A DNA stretch of 64,000 nt from Mycobacterium sp. 852014-50255_SCH5639931 (GTDB taxonomy: Bacteria; Actinomycetota; Actinomycetes; Mycobacteriales; Mycobacteriaceae): assembly GCF_001665605.1 (NCBI RefSeq), contig NZ_LZSV01000002.1:310001-374000 (forward strand), given 5' to 3'. This document shows, one piece after another, positions 1 through 8,561 of this stretch. The first letter of the stretch is position 1. Each line of letters starts with the position of its first letter. Position numbers and translations under genes: made by a program. The notes below the pieces were generated by a model that worked only from the letters and a program-made list of their open reading frames with translations, ran no database searches and was not told where the DNA came from.

Positions 1-377
1 GGTCTTCGGGTTTCTCGCCGGCGTCTCGCACCCGGGTTTGTGGGCCGCACCCGTCACCGCGAATCGGGCGCGTGCGGACGTGCCCGTCCCCTTGGGCGAC
101 GGCCGGGTTGGCTGATCGCTGCGACGCGGGCCAACACTCGCGCGGCGCCTTCCGCGGCGGATGCCACGGGCGGGAGCCGTCCGGGCGGAAGGGCCGCGCC
201 GGCCATCGCTGGGGAGCGGGTGACCAGGACCGTGGTGCCCGCCCGGCGGGTTTCGACGCGGTCACGGATGCGTACCTATCGCCGCATCACTAGTCACAAC
301 AGTCGCACTAATCACTATCGTCACATGAGCCAACTACGGACGTCAATGCGGTGTCCCCGCAGCTCGAAAGGTGTTAC
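1..377. other. Left edge, no convincing gene
   Basis: No reading frame here is convincing. One plus-strand frame is open from the window edge to a TGA at 113-115 and could be the last 37 codons of an upstream gene. A minus-strand frame at about 60-275 carries a stretch resembling the end of an ABC-transporter ATPase (GTTVLVTRSPAMAGAA) but has no usable start and a stop directly upstream, so it could be a remnant. Short similar motifs (AGTCACA, AGTCGCA) occur just before the next gene, at about 290-330, and may belong to its promoter. Confidence 0.3.
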
Positions 378-1856
378 ATGTCGGCGATTCTTCGAAGTGT
401 GTCGCTATCGATGGCGTCGGCGGCCGCTGTCGGACTCGTCTACGTGGTCGGCCCGGCGCCGACGGCCAATGCCACCCCGTGCGGAGCGCCGGAAGCGAAT
501 GTGGAGCCGCCCGCCGCGCCGCCGGCGATGCCTGCACCCCAGCCGGTCGTTCAACCGCCCACCGGGCGCAGACCCACCCACACGAACGACCAGGCGCCGC
601 TGCCCAAGTTGGGACCGCTGATCTCCTCATTCCTCAAGCCGGCGATCCCTCGACAGGTCGCGCCGATGAGACCGCAAGCGGAGGTCCTTCCGCCCGGGCC
701 GAATCCTCCCGTCCCCGGTCTGCCGCAACCGCCCAACGCCGGTCAGCTGCAGCCCAACGCGGCCCCGGTCCCGCCGCCGCAGCCGCCGGCGGAGGCGCCG
801 CCCGTCTCGATTGCCGGGGCGCCCACGTCGCTCGTCGACTGGGTGACCGGACCCGACGGCCCGAACAAGACCCTGCAGCGTTTCAGCATCTCCGGCACCG
901 ACCTCGGTATCGCTTGGGACAACGGGGATCCCGTGAACCGTCAGGTCCTGATGGCCTTCGGCGACACCTTCGGCTACTGCAAAGTCAAGGGTCAGCAGTG
1001 GCGCTACAACACGCTGTTCCGCAGCTCGGACCGGGATCTGTCACACGGAATCCACATCGCGGACGGCATCCCCAACGACCGGTACTCCGGTTCACCCGTG
1101 TGGGCGACGAGCCTGTCCAAGCAGGTCGTCAACACCATCCACAAGGCAGGCCACGAGACGGGGATCATTCCGACGGCCGGCATCTCGATCGGCAGAACGC
1201 AGTACATGAGCTACATGTCGATCCGGCAGTGGGGCCGAGACGGCGAATGGAGTACGAACTACTCGGCGATCGCGCGGTCCAACGACAACGGCCAGAACTG
1301 GGGAATCTTCCCCACCTCGATCCGCACGGCCTCCGCGGACGCCATTCCGGGAGCCGGGTTCACCCCCGGCAATGAAAATTTCCAAATGGGTGCCTTCATG
1401 AAAGGCAACGACGGTTACCTGTATCAATTCGGGACCCCGTCGGGACGGGGCGGTGCGGCATTCCTGTCGCGGGTGCCGCCGGGTCAGTTGCCCGACATCA
1501 CCAAGTACCAGTACTGGAACGGCGACAACGGCGGCCGCTGGGTGCCCAACAACCCGGGCGCGGCGACGCCGATCTTCCCGGGACCGGTGGGCGAAATGTC
1601 GGCCCAATACAACAGCTATCTCAAGCAATACCTGGTGCTCTACACCAACGGTGGCAGCAACGACGTGGTCGCACGCACCGCGCCGACGCCGCAGGGGCCG
1701 TGGAGCCCCGAGCAACCGCTCGTGTCGGCGTTCTCTATGCCCGGCGGCATCTATGCGCCGATGATTCACCCCTGGTCGTCGGGGCGGGACCTGTACTTCA
1801 ACCTGTCGCTGTGGTCGGCATACGACGTGATGCTGATGCACACCGTCTTGCCCTAA
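378..1856 (+). CDS. Secreted proline-rich DUF4185-type protein
   Basis: A 492-residue protein with a signal peptide over about residues 1-32 ending in a TANA-type cleavage site. A proline/alanine-rich linker follows (about 33-150), then a folded C-terminal domain. The domain has features of DUF4185 (a beta-propeller-like, possibly carbohydrate-active fold): repeated aromatic/Gly segments such as AFGDTFGYC, GAFMKGNDGYLYQFGTPSGR and a terminal IYAPMIHPW. The likely place of action is the cell envelope or outside the cell; the substrate is unknown. A GTG nine codons upstream (351) is possible, but the ATG at 378 has GAAAGG six bases upstream and gives a clean signal peptide. The identification rests on overall pattern only. 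Confidence 0.8.
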   Translation: MSAILRSVSLSMASAAAVGLVYVVGPAPTANATPCGAPEANVEPPAAPPAMPAPQPVVQPPTGRRPTHTNDQAPLPKLGPLISSFLKPAIPRQVAPMRPQAEVLPPGPNPPVPGLPQPPNAGQLQPNAAPVPPPQPPAEAPPVSIAGAPTSLVDWVTGPDGPNKTLQRFSISGTDLGIAWDNGDPVNRQVLMAFGDTFGYCKVKGQQWRYNTLFRSSDRDLSHGIHIADGIPNDRYSGSPVWATSLSKQVVNTIHKAGHETGIIPTAGISIGRTQYMSYMSIRQWGRDGEWSTNYSAIARSNDNGQNWGIFPTSIRTASADAIPGAGFTPGNENFQMGAFMKGNDGYLYQFGTPSGRGGAAFLSRVPPGQLPDITKYQYWNGDNGGRWVPNNPGAATPIFPGPVGEMSAQYNSYLKQYLVLYTNGGSNDVVARTAPTPQGPWSPEQPLVSAFSMPGGIYAPMIHPWSSGRDLYFNLSLWSAYDVMLMHTVLP

Positions 1857-1865
1857 TCGTGATCG

Positions 1866-1907
1866 TGTCGCACCCCGAATAGTCGGTAAAGATGTCGCAC
1901 CCTGAAT
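1866..1907. repeat. Two-copy 15-bp direct repeat
   Basis: TGTCGCACCCCGAAT (1866-1880) and TGTCGCACCCTGAAT (1893-1907) are 14/15 identical with a 27-bp period. They lie between the stop of the DUF4185 gene and a small ORF. They could be a regulator's direct repeat or the eroded end of an insertion sequence. No transposase is nearby. Confidence 0.5.
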
Positions 1908-1940
1908 GAAGCGGGGACCTAGCGAGAGAGGAGATCGACG

Positions 1941-2081
1941 ATGATCACTTTCGAGAACCCGGCCACGTCGACTGCCGCTAAGCCGCGGCGGCCAGACATC
2001 GAGGTCCGCATCGAGGGCGTGCGCCGCCGCGACGGCGCCGTCCGGCTCGGCATCATGCTCGACGGGCGGATGGCAACATAA
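1941..2081 (+). CDS. Small hypothetical protein (46 aa)
   Basis: A 46-codon frame with an excellent ribosome-binding site (AGAGAGGAG, seven bases before the ATG). The predicted peptide begins MITFENPATSTAAKPRRP and ends in a basic/charged segment (IEVRIEGVRRRDGAVRLGIML). It has no signal peptide, membrane segment or recognised motif. The strong RBS is the main reason to call it. It is followed 46 bp later by another short frame on the same strand, and the two may form one transcript. Function unknown. Confidence 0.5.
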   Translation: MITFENPATSTAAKPRRPDIEVRIEGVRRRDGAVRLGIMLDGRMAT

Positions 2082-2127
2082 CCCAGCGCGACGGCGCCGG
2101 CCGCAACGGCCGGGGCAATATGTACGC

Positions 2128-2361
2128 GTGAGTTGGGCGAAGCGTGAAGCAAAGGCGCTTGCGGACATGACACTGACGGGCGACGCGCTGCTTGCTGAGC
2201 TCGAAGACTACATCCGCGTGCACCATCCGCTTTTGACGGATGTTCGGCTGGAGCGGGCAACCGCCACCGAGGAGTACGACACCGGCGCCCAACCGCCTCA
2301 ACGCTGGTACGACGTGATCTATCTGGCCGACGACGGCGAAGGTTACGGAGTCAGACCTTAA
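2128..2361 (+). CDS. Small hypothetical protein (77 aa)
   Basis: A 77-residue frame from a GTG, with a GGGGC stretch about 16 bases upstream. An internal ATG at 2167 would give 64 residues. The composition looks like a real soluble protein: a helical N-terminal half (TLTGDALLAELEDYIRVHHP), then an acidic, aromatic C-terminal half (RWYDVIYLADDGEGYG). No domain is recognised. It follows the 46-codon gene on the same strand. Confidence 0.5.
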   Translation: MSWAKREAKALADMTLTGDALLAELEDYIRVHHPLLTDVRLERATATEEYDTGAQPPQRWYDVIYLADDGEGYGVRP

Positions 2362-2749
2362 CTAGACGACACAGCGCTCGGCTCTTCGTTGGGATGCTTA
2401 GAGTTAGCGCTTTGGATGCTCGATGGCGACTGCGCTTTCGACCCCGCGGTCCCTGCGTAGCGAGAGGATTTTGCCGCATCCGGGCCATATCCGGCGGCCG
2501 GCCCCCTGGCTCCCGGCGCTGCGCGGGGATACCCAGCATTTTATTGAGCGTGTAGTCGGCGATCCGGACTGAGGTCCAATTTTCTCGAAGGATTCGACGG
2601 GCAAATGCCCGAATTGAGGGCCGGTCTTTTCCGGGCAACTGCCTCGAAACTGAGAATTCTCCCCAGGTCCGCCGAACCTTATGCCGACGACGATCGTATT
2701 TATGAGTAACACATGCCGCTATCTCGTCCGACGACCGAGGGAGAGGGTG
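2362..2749. other. 388-bp gap, no gene seen
   Basis: Short frames on both strands have no RBS and look like chance frames. The segment is less GC-rich than its surroundings, consistent with a promoter-containing spacer for the UsfY-like gene. A GGGTAT on the minus strand near 2530 looked like a SigF -10 element but has no matching -35 and faces the wrong way. Confidence 0.4.
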
Positions 2750-3109
2750 ATGGGAGACAGGCATCACGATCCGACCGATCATTTTCGGACCACGCAACCG
2801 CACGCTGGCATGACGATGAAGGACAACCTGTTATGGCCGGGGCTCATCCTGGTCACCGTCGGGGTGTCCGGGATGATAAGCACTGCGGCAGTCGCGGCCT
2901 ACGGACATTACGAATGGCTCGCGATCACGGTGTTGGTCGCCGTACTCGGCACGACCGCCGGAGCGCTATGGTGCGTCGTCGAGCTTCGTCGCGTGGCTCG
3001 TATTGACGAGCAGGTACGTCGACGACGCCCGCGGTCCCGGGGCCAGCGCCCTGCCAGCTCGGAGCTGAACCGCAACTTAGTAAGAGAGTTGAGCGATTTG
3101 AACGTGTGA
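2750..3109 (+). CDS. UsfY-like two-pass membrane protein
   Basis: A 119-residue protein beginning MGDRHHDPTDHFRTTQPHAG. From memory this closely matches the start of UsfY, the small membrane protein encoded upstream of the SigF operon in mycobacteria. After that motif come two hydrophobic segments (about residues 28-50 and 55-78) and a basic C-terminal tail. A frame start at 2681 is possible, but the ATG at 2750 has GGGAGAGGG just upstream and reproduces the family N-terminus. This copy stands alone, away from any sigF gene. UsfY function is unknown, so a stress role would be inference. Confidence 0.7.
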   Translation: MGDRHHDPTDHFRTTQPHAGMTMKDNLLWPGLILVTVGVSGMISTAAVAAYGHYEWLAITVLVAVLGTTAGALWCVVELRRVARIDEQVRRRRPRSRGQRPASSELNRNLVRELSDLNV

Positions 3110-3196
3110 TGCTCCCTTGAGGGGCACCGGATTTCGAATCGCAAACGACGAATAAACATCGGCTGATTTAGGTGGCAGCGAAAATAGCGTCTGACG

Positions 3197-3269
3197 TGCC
3201 CCCGGCAGGATTCGAACCTGCGACACCGGCTTTAGGAGAGCCGTGCTCTATCCCCTGAGCTACGAGGGC
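3197..3269 (-). tRNA. tRNA-Arg (anticodon CCT)
   Basis: Read on the minus strand, this forms a full cloverleaf: a 7-bp acceptor stem (GCCCTCG with CGGGGGC, one G-T pair), D arm GCTC/GAGC, anticodon stem CGGCT/AGCCG with loop CTCCTAA, a 5-base variable loop, and T arm GCAGG-TTCGAAT-CCTGC. The anticodon is CCT, so it reads AGG (Arg). CCA is not encoded. tRNA genes are common integration sites, but no integrase or duplicated tRNA 3' end was seen nearby. Confidence 0.95.
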
Positions 3270-3414
3270 GAGGGACGTCTTTGAATGCCTGACTACAACG
3301 TAGCTGGGCGGGTTCAGCGGCGTCCTGGTGCCATTCCGGGCGATTGGCCTAGTCGTCCTGATCTGGCGGGTGTGAGTGTAGCTGGTATGGCGATAACTAC
3401 GTGGCGTACAGAGG

Positions 3415-3442
3415 TGAACGGACGCCCGAGGGCGAGCGTTCA
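3415..3442 (-). terminator. Hairpin downstream of the APC permease gene
   Basis: Inverted repeat TGAACG-gac-GCCC-ga-GGGC-gag-CGTTCA, symmetrical across 28 bp and about 45 bp beyond the stop of the permease gene. There is no T-run, as is common for mycobacterial terminators. Confidence 0.4.
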
Positions 3443-3487
3443 TGCCGGCTGGCGTTAGGCGGTTCGCTCCCCACAAAGCTCATGGGC

Positions 3488-5098
3488 CTACTGGTTGAAC
3501 GATGCTCCCACCGGAATCCGCTCCGGTGCGCCGCGAGTGATGGTGCGGCCGCGGAAGAAACCCGGGGCGATCGCCCACCAGGCCAGCATCAGGATCACTC
3601 CGAGCACCAGCGCCCCGATACCGACCGCCGCGACGGCGCCGAACCCAAGGATCGTGATGTGGTGGCCCTCGTCATCGGTCAACCACTCGGGCCTGGCGTA
3701 CTGGATGAGCCCGTAGACGAAAACGAGCAGTAAGACCACGCCGCCCAGCAACGGGACGGCGCCGCGCATCACAAAATCCCGCACGGACGCGGTAAGGGTA
3801 TGGCGGTAGTACCAGGCGCACGCAAACCCGGTAAGCCCGTAGTAGAACGCGATCATCAACCCGACCGATCCGATCAGCGCGGCCAGCAGGTTCTCGCTGA
3901 CGAGTGTGAACAGCACGTAGAAGAGGACGGAGACCCCGCCGGCCGCGAGTGTGGATGTGGTCGGCGTCAGGTAGCGGGGGTGGGTCTTCGCGAACGAGTT
4001 CGGCAGCGCCTGGTACGCCCCCATCGACAGGGTGGTGCGCGTTGTCTTCAAGATCGTCGTCTGCGTTGACGCGGAGGCCGACGTCAGGATCGATGCCGCC
4101 AGCAACAGCAGTGCAACCTTCCCGAAGACGCCGTTGCCGAACAGTTCCGGACCGATGGATGCAAACACGTCTTTCGAGTTGTGCGGGTTGCCCAGCCCGA
4201 TGCCCGCCGTCCCGACACCGGCGAACGCCACGGCCGACACGGTCACCAGGGTGTAGGTCGCCAACAGCAGGAAAGTCGAGATGACGGCGGCGCGGCCAGG
4301 CGTGCGGCCGGGGTCGTTGGACTCCTCGTTGCAAGACACGGCGGTGTCCCAGCCCCAGTACATGAAGATTGCCATCAGAATTGCGGGGGCGGCGGTCGTC
4401 CCGAAATCAAGACCGCCCGGCCAGAACCAGGACAGCGACGGATGCAGCGAAAAGGCCTGGGCGTCACGGGTATACGTTTTGAGCAGCGCGACCATCGAGA
4501 AGGCAACCAGCACCACGATTTGAATGGACAGCAGGGCGTACAGCAGTCTGGCCGACGCCGCGATGCCGCGATAACAGATATACGTCATCACGACAATCCA
4601 GAAGACGCCCGCGGCCGTCGACCAGAGCCTGCTGTTGGCCAGGTCCGCAACCGAATGCCACCCCATATCGCCGACCAACCTGAACGAGTACTTCCCGGCG
4701 ATATCCACCAGGTTGGCCATCACAATCACTTCTGCGGCGATGATGCCCCAGCCGCCGAGCCATCCGACGACAGGTCCAAATGCTCGCGACGCCCATTTGA
4801 ACGTGGTGCCACAATCCGGTTCGGCCTCGTTGAGTTCTCGATAGGCGACGGCGATCAGGTAGATCGGGATGAATGAAAGGAGAACAATCGCCGGGGCTTT
4901 GACGCCGGCGAGCTGCCCACCACCACTGGCCACGATGAGACCCAGTGTCGCGGCAAGGCTGTAGGCGGGCGCCATTGACGCCAGGCCGACCACGACGCCG
5001 GAGACCAGGCCGAGCGCGCCACCCCTGAGGCCTTTGCTCTTGACGGCAGTCGCCGCGGCCTCGCTATCCGGGCCGGCCGTGGCCCCACTTTTGCTCAT
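3488..5098 (-). CDS. APC-family amino acid/polyamine permease
   Basis: A 536-residue integral membrane protein with about 12 hydrophobic segments. The conserved start of the APC superfamily is visible after a short cytoplasmic N-terminus: GLVSGVVVGLASMAPAYSL, then TFKWASRAFGPVVGWLGGWG. It should be a secondary transporter for amino acids or related amines. The substrate cannot be read from sequence. Longer frames start at 5245, but the ATG at 5098 has AGAGG six bases upstream and gives the usual short leader, so I chose it. It lies 76 bp downstream of a small gene on the same strand. Confidence 0.88.
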   Translation of the reverse strand: MSKSGATAGPDSEAAATAVKSKGLRGGALGLVSGVVVGLASMAPAYSLAATLGLIVASGGGQLAGVKAPAIVLLSFIPIYLIAVAYRELNEAEPDCGTTFKWASRAFGPVVGWLGGWGIIAAEVIVMANLVDIAGKYSFRLVGDMGWHSVADLANSRLWSTAAGVFWIVVMTYICYRGIAASARLLYALLSIQIVVLVAFSMVALLKTYTRDAQAFSLHPSLSWFWPGGLDFGTTAAPAILMAIFMYWGWDTAVSCNEESNDPGRTPGRAAVISTFLLLATYTLVTVSAVAFAGVGTAGIGLGNPHNSKDVFASIGPELFGNGVFGKVALLLLAASILTSASASTQTTILKTTRTTLSMGAYQALPNSFAKTHPRYLTPTTSTLAAGGVSVLFYVLFTLVSENLLAALIGSVGLMIAFYYGLTGFACAWYYRHTLTASVRDFVMRGAVPLLGGVVLLLVFVYGLIQYARPEWLTDDEGHHITILGFGAVAAVGIGALVLGVILMLAWWAIAPGFFRGRTITRGAPERIPVGASFNQ

Positions 5099-5174
5099 CG
5101 CACACCTCTGCTCGAGCATTCCGAGACGAAAACGGCGTCGAGGAGCCGCCGCGCCTACCGTCGCGCTGCAGCGA

Positions 5175-5393
5175 CTATTGCCATCTGAGATCTTCGTCGA
5201 GTTGTTGGGCTCGTTCGTCGAGTTCGGCTGCGGGGCCGGTATCAATGGTGACCTCTTGCCAGTACGCCGGACTGTAGAGGTGAATGTCTTTGCCGCTGTT
5301 GACCCTCAGCACGCCGCCCGTGAGTACTGCATAGGTGGCGCCGTCCGGATATTCGTCGTCGTCCCGGCCGCAAATCTGGATCCACATTTTCAT
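5175..5393 (-). CDS. Small conserved hypothetical protein (72 aa)
   Basis: A 72-residue protein starting MKMWIQICGRDDDEYPDGA, with a GGAGGG-type RBS upstream of its ATG. It looks like a compact beta-rich domain (TYAVLTGGVLRVNSGKDIHLYSP) with a charged helical tail (ELDERAQQLDEDLRWQ). No signal peptide or catalytic motif. It lies upstream of the APC permease on the same strand. Function not recognised. Confidence 0.6.
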   Translation of the reverse strand: MKMWIQICGRDDDEYPDGATYAVLTGGVLRVNSGKDIHLYSPAYWQEVTIDTGPAAELDERAQQLDEDLRWQ

Positions 5394-5527
5394 GCCAAAA
5401 ACCCTCCGCGTCCGCCGATCGAATTCTCGAGGCTACCGCTGCGGCGGCGAGCTGGGGAGCCGGAGGTCCTGAGCGGCACCAGCTGTGGAAGTTCCTCGCC
5501 AAGGAGTGCCGCCAACGGAGGTAGGAC

Positions 5528-5980
5528 TTACTCTTCCTCGTCGATGATGTGCATGGCGGCCTCCTCGGCGGACGCCGCGCCCCCGCTGATTCCGACATCC
5601 GTGGCGAACAGCTCCTCGTCGGCATCTTCGCCAAAACCCAAGTCCGGCGCGATAAGCCGGCCGGCTCGTGCGCTGCCCACCTCGCGCCGCTGGGGGAATT
5701 CGCACTCGCGTTCGGATGCATCGGAGCGTTGCTGCTCGGCTTCGTCGAGCGGGACATTGATGCGCGCTGCCGGGTCCGGCTCTTCCTCCGCCAGGAGCTG
5801 ATCCATGGTCTCGCCCGGGCCGAATGCGCCTCGTCCGTAAGGCCGCTCGGGTGGCGAATAGCCCTCGTCGAGGACGTCCTCCACACCGCGATCTATCAGG
5901 GTGTCCTCTGGCTGAAGCTGGTTGTCGTCCTCGACGCTGTATTCGCCGGCCGCAGGGCCGGTCTCATAGTGGAAAGTCAC
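5528..5980 (-). CDS. DUF5709-type acidic protein
   Basis: About 150 residues, very acidic. It contains the pattern I associate with DUF5709 proteins of actinobacteria: a segment around QLQPEDTLIDRGVEDVLDEG followed by YSPPERP. The C-terminus is rich in Glu/Asp (ending HIIDEEE). It is probably cytosolic and partly disordered. The frame is open up to 6070, but the family-like start is the GTG at 5980 (VTFHYETGPAAGEY), which has GGCAGG upstream. The start is uncertain. Role unknown. Confidence 0.7.
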   Translation of the reverse strand: MTFHYETGPAAGEYSVEDDNQLQPEDTLIDRGVEDVLDEGYSPPERPYGRGAFGPGETMDQLLAEEEPDPAARINVPLDEAEQQRSDASERECEFPQRREVGSARAGRLIAPDLGFGEDADEELFATDVGISGGAASAEEAAMHIIDEEE

Positions 5981-6077
5981 GATTTGCCTGCCATGTGTTC
6001 GCCGTTCCTCGATACGTGTTCTGCCGCAATATATGTCTCGTCGAGCGATAGGGCCCGAAGTTCCATCCAAAACACCC

Positions 6078-6503
6078 TCAGCTGAGCCGCTCGATCTCGT
6101 CGGCCGAGTCGGTCAACGCCGCGGCGAGTTCGCGCGCGGCGATCCCGTCCAGCGCATCCAGGTGGCGGGCATGCACGGCGATCCACCGCCGCGTCGAGCC
6201 GTCGACCTGCTGTCGACCATAGATCTGAACGCGCGCCCGCCCACCTCGCCGAGTGGTGCCCTCAAAGTCGCGAAACCAGTTCCTGTCGAGCTGCCAGTCG
6301 AAGGTGCGAACCGCACCGTCGGGGGGCGCGATCGTGTCGAAAGGCATCCCAGCGGACACATTCTTGGTCGCCCACTGCCGCGCCATGTCCAGCAGCGTCT
6401 GCGGTTCGTCGCGTTCGAGGCGCTCGAGCTGAGCGATCTGCGCAGCGGTGAGCTGGTCGGCCACGTCGCGCCAGGTTTGGGCGGTGTCGTCAGATGTGGT
6501 CAT
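6078..6503 (-). CDS. Conserved hypothetical protein (141 aa)
   Basis: A 141-residue soluble protein from the ATG at 6503 (MTTSDDTAQTWRDVADQLT). It has a helical N-terminal half with the motif LTAAQIAQLERLERDE and a beta-rich C-terminal half containing FDWQLDRNWFRDFEGT and RWIAVHARHLDALDG. No metal-binding or nucleotide-binding signature seen. The upstream extension to 6647 is low-complexity Arg/Pro and is rejected. It is one of several small genes on the minus strand in this stretch. Function not recognised. Confidence 0.65.
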   Translation of the reverse strand: MTTSDDTAQTWRDVADQLTAAQIAQLERLERDEPQTLLDMARQWATKNVSAGMPFDTIAPPDGAVRTFDWQLDRNWFRDFEGTTRRGGRARVQIYGRQQVDGSTRRWIAVHARHLDALDGIAARELAAALTDSADEIERLS

Positions 6504-6852
6504 GCTCTGCAGTCTGCGCGGCTGACCCGTTGCCGGCGAGGGTCGAAAGTCATGTCTTGAGTCCACCTTTGTCGGGTGGATTCGGTCTGGCAGCGGCCCT
6601 CGCGGGGTGGGTTTCCGCGGGCCGCGCTGTGTCAGCTTGCGGTTCAATGCCTTTACCCAATTCGCGATGCCGTTGGCGCCGCTGTTTCGAGCTCACCGCT
6701 GACCGGATGAAGGGTTCGTGCGCGTCGGTCCGGGCACCGGGCACGTCCCGAATCACGCTACGCGGCAACGGATGTCCTCAAACGACAGCCCGCGACTGGC
6801 CAAGACGCGGAGAATGGCAACCGGGATCGTTACTTCGGGAAGGGAGGAAGCA
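6504..6852. other. Divergent spacer, 349 bp
   Basis: Lies between the minus-strand 141-aa gene and the plus-strand 55-aa gene. Frames on either strand here are Arg-rich without an RBS. No clear promoter boxes were recognised. Confidence 0.4.
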
Positions 6853-7020
6853 ATGGCCGCAGACCCACAATGCGCCCGCTGCAAACAAACCATCGGACCG
6901 GGATGGCTCTACCTGACTGCACATCGCCGCGGCCAGGCCGCGCCGGCCGATGACGACGCGGTACTGATCCATCTACCCGACGAGTGCCCGCGGGCCGGGG
7001 AGCACGTGCCGCCGAGCTAG
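6853..7020 (+). CDS. Small CxxC protein (55 aa)
   Basis: A 55-residue protein beginning MAADPQCARCKQTIGPG with a near-perfect RBS (GGGAGGAAG, close to the ATG). A CxxC pair at residues 7-10 and a third cysteine near residue 46 (PDECPRAG) suggest a small zinc-ribbon-like or redox motif, but four ligands are not evident. The longer frame from 6718 has no RBS. It converges on the phosphoribosyltransferase fusion gene. Confidence 0.55.
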   Translation: MAADPQCARCKQTIGPGWLYLTAHRRGQAAPADDDAVLIHLPDECPRAGEHVPPS

Positions 7021-7037
7021 ACGTCGGAGCCGTTGGA

Positions 7038-8447
7038 CTAAGGATTCGCGGTGAGAGCTGCCGGGCTCAGGTGTTCGATGAACCAGTCGCGGGCCAGCAT
7101 CGCGGCCCGCTCGAGCGTCCCAGGTTCTTCGAAGAGATGGGTGGCGCCCCGCACGACGGCGAGTTCGCACTTGCCGGGGATTGCGGCCCGCGCTTGCCGA
7201 TTCAATTCCAGCACCACGTCGTCGTTGCCCCCCACGATCAGCAGCGTCGGCGCGTAAACCCTGGCCAAGAACGGGCCCGCCAGATCAGGCCGCCCGCCCC
7301 GGGACACCACCGCCGCGACGTTTACCCGCGGGTCGGTGGCAGCGACCAGGGCAGCGCCCGCGCCGGTGCTGGCACCGAAGTAACCGACCGGCAGGGCGGC
7401 GGTGTCTTGCTGGCGGCTCAGCCAGCCGGTCACATCGACCAGTCGTCGCGCCAAAAGCTCAATGTCGAACACGTTGGCGCGATTTCGTTCCTCTTCCGGG
7501 GTGAGCAGGTCGAACAGCAGCGTGGCGAGACCCGCGCCGTTCAGCACGTCGGCCACGTAGCGGTTACGGGGGCTGTGCCGGCTGCTCCCACTGCCGTGCG
7601 CGAACAGCACAACGCCGACCGGATCTTCGGGAATCGTCAGATGTCCGGCCACCACCACCGATCCGGCGCTGACCCTGACTTCCTCGTCGCGTAAGGGCGG
7701 GTCGTCCGCGGCGGCGTCGGCGACCGGCCCGCGAGAACCGTCGCGGGCGCGGTCGAGGAGCGCGACCACCTCGTCGTCGGAGGTCTGGGTGAAGTTGCGG
7801 TAGCCCTGGCCCACGGCGAAGAAGAACTCGGGCGTATGTAAACAAACCACGTCGTCGGCGTACCCGGCGAATCGTTCGAAGACATCGCGTCCGCCGATCG
7901 GAACGGCCAGCACAACCCTGCTCGCGCCCTGGGCGCGAGCAACTTCGCAGGCGGCTCTGGCCGTCGCGCCGGTCGCGACGCCGTCATCGACGATCACCGC
8001 GGTCCGTCCCGCCAACGGGATCCGGTCGTGCCCGCTGCGGAATTTTTCCGAGCGACGAGCCAGCTCGGCCCGCTGCTTCGCCTCGACGGCGGCCACTTCG
8101 TCCGCGGACAACCTGGCCTCGCGCAGCACGGCGTCGTTGATCACCCGCACCCCGCCCTCGCCGATCGCACCGAAGGCCAATTCGGGCTGGAACGGGACCC
8201 CGAGCTTGCGCACCACCAGTACGTCGAGCGGGGCCTGCAGGGCCTTCGCGACCTCGAAGGCCACCGGCACACCGCCGCGTGGGAGGCCCAGCACCAGAAC
8301 ATCGTGACCGCGCAACGATTCCAGGCTTTTGCCCAGCTCTCGTCCGGCGTCAACACGATCGTCGAAGAGTCTCGAATCGCCGCGCAGCGAAGCCAGCCGT
8401 TGCCCCAGTGAGCGCCCCCGATCGCCACCGCGGTCCCTCAGTGTCAT
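7038..8447 (-). CDS. Phosphoribosyltransferase / alpha-beta hydrolase fusion
   Basis: 469 residues in two domains. Residues about 25-225 are a type I phosphoribosyltransferase with the PRPP loop VIVDDGVATGATARAA (two acidic residues, then the phosphate-binding turn) and the upstream LGLPRGGVPVA segment. Residues about 255-465 are an alpha/beta hydrolase of the dienelactone-hydrolase type: oxyanion-side HGSGSSRHS, nucleophile elbow GASTG, an Asp in GGNDDVV, and a His in GATHLFEEPG. I recall the same architecture in M. tuberculosis Rv0571c, a dormancy-regulon gene. Substrates are unknown. A base-salvage PRTase fused to an esterase suggests two steps on one metabolite, which is inference. Confidence 0.85.
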   Translation of the reverse strand: MTLRDRGGDRGRSLGQRLASLRGDSRLFDDRVDAGRELGKSLESLRGHDVLVLGLPRGGVPVAFEVAKALQAPLDVLVVRKLGVPFQPELAFGAIGEGGVRVINDAVLREARLSADEVAAVEAKQRAELARRSEKFRSGHDRIPLAGRTAVIVDDGVATGATARAACEVARAQGASRVVLAVPIGGRDVFERFAGYADDVVCLHTPEFFFAVGQGYRNFTQTSDDEVVALLDRARDGSRGPVADAAADDPPLRDEEVRVSAGSVVVAGHLTIPEDPVGVVLFAHGSGSSRHSPRNRYVADVLNGAGLATLLFDLLTPEEERNRANVFDIELLARRLVDVTGWLSRQQDTAALPVGYFGASTGAGAALVAATDPRVNVAAVVSRGGRPDLAGPFLARVYAPTLLIVGGNDDVVLELNRQARAAIPGKCELAVVRGATHLFEEPGTLERAAMLARDWFIEHLSPAALTANP

Positions 8448-8561
8448 CCCCCGAGTGTGTCGCGACCCGCCGGTGCGTCGAAGGGCCGGAAGGCCACTTA
8501 CCGGGGGACCAACGCCTCCTGACTGCTCGCCGAGGTCACCGCGCGGCCGCAGCTAAACCAG

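Noticed and set aside
60..275. Minus-strand ABC-ATPase-like fragment at the left edge
   Set aside because: It has one suggestive motif only, no start codon, a stop directly upstream, and no signature or Walker motifs in view.
2351..2803. A 150-codon minus-strand frame opposite the spacer before the UsfY-like gene
   Set aside because: It has no RBS, Arg-rich composition, and overlaps the start of a better supported gene.
3197..3269. tRNA-Arg as an integration site for an island
   Set aside because: No integrase, no repeated tRNA 3' end and no abrupt base-composition change were seen in the window.
8448..8561. Possible DosR box upstream of the phosphoribosyltransferase fusion
   Set aside because: The TTGGTCCCC half-site is present but the other half of the GGGACT/AGTCCC palindrome is missing.
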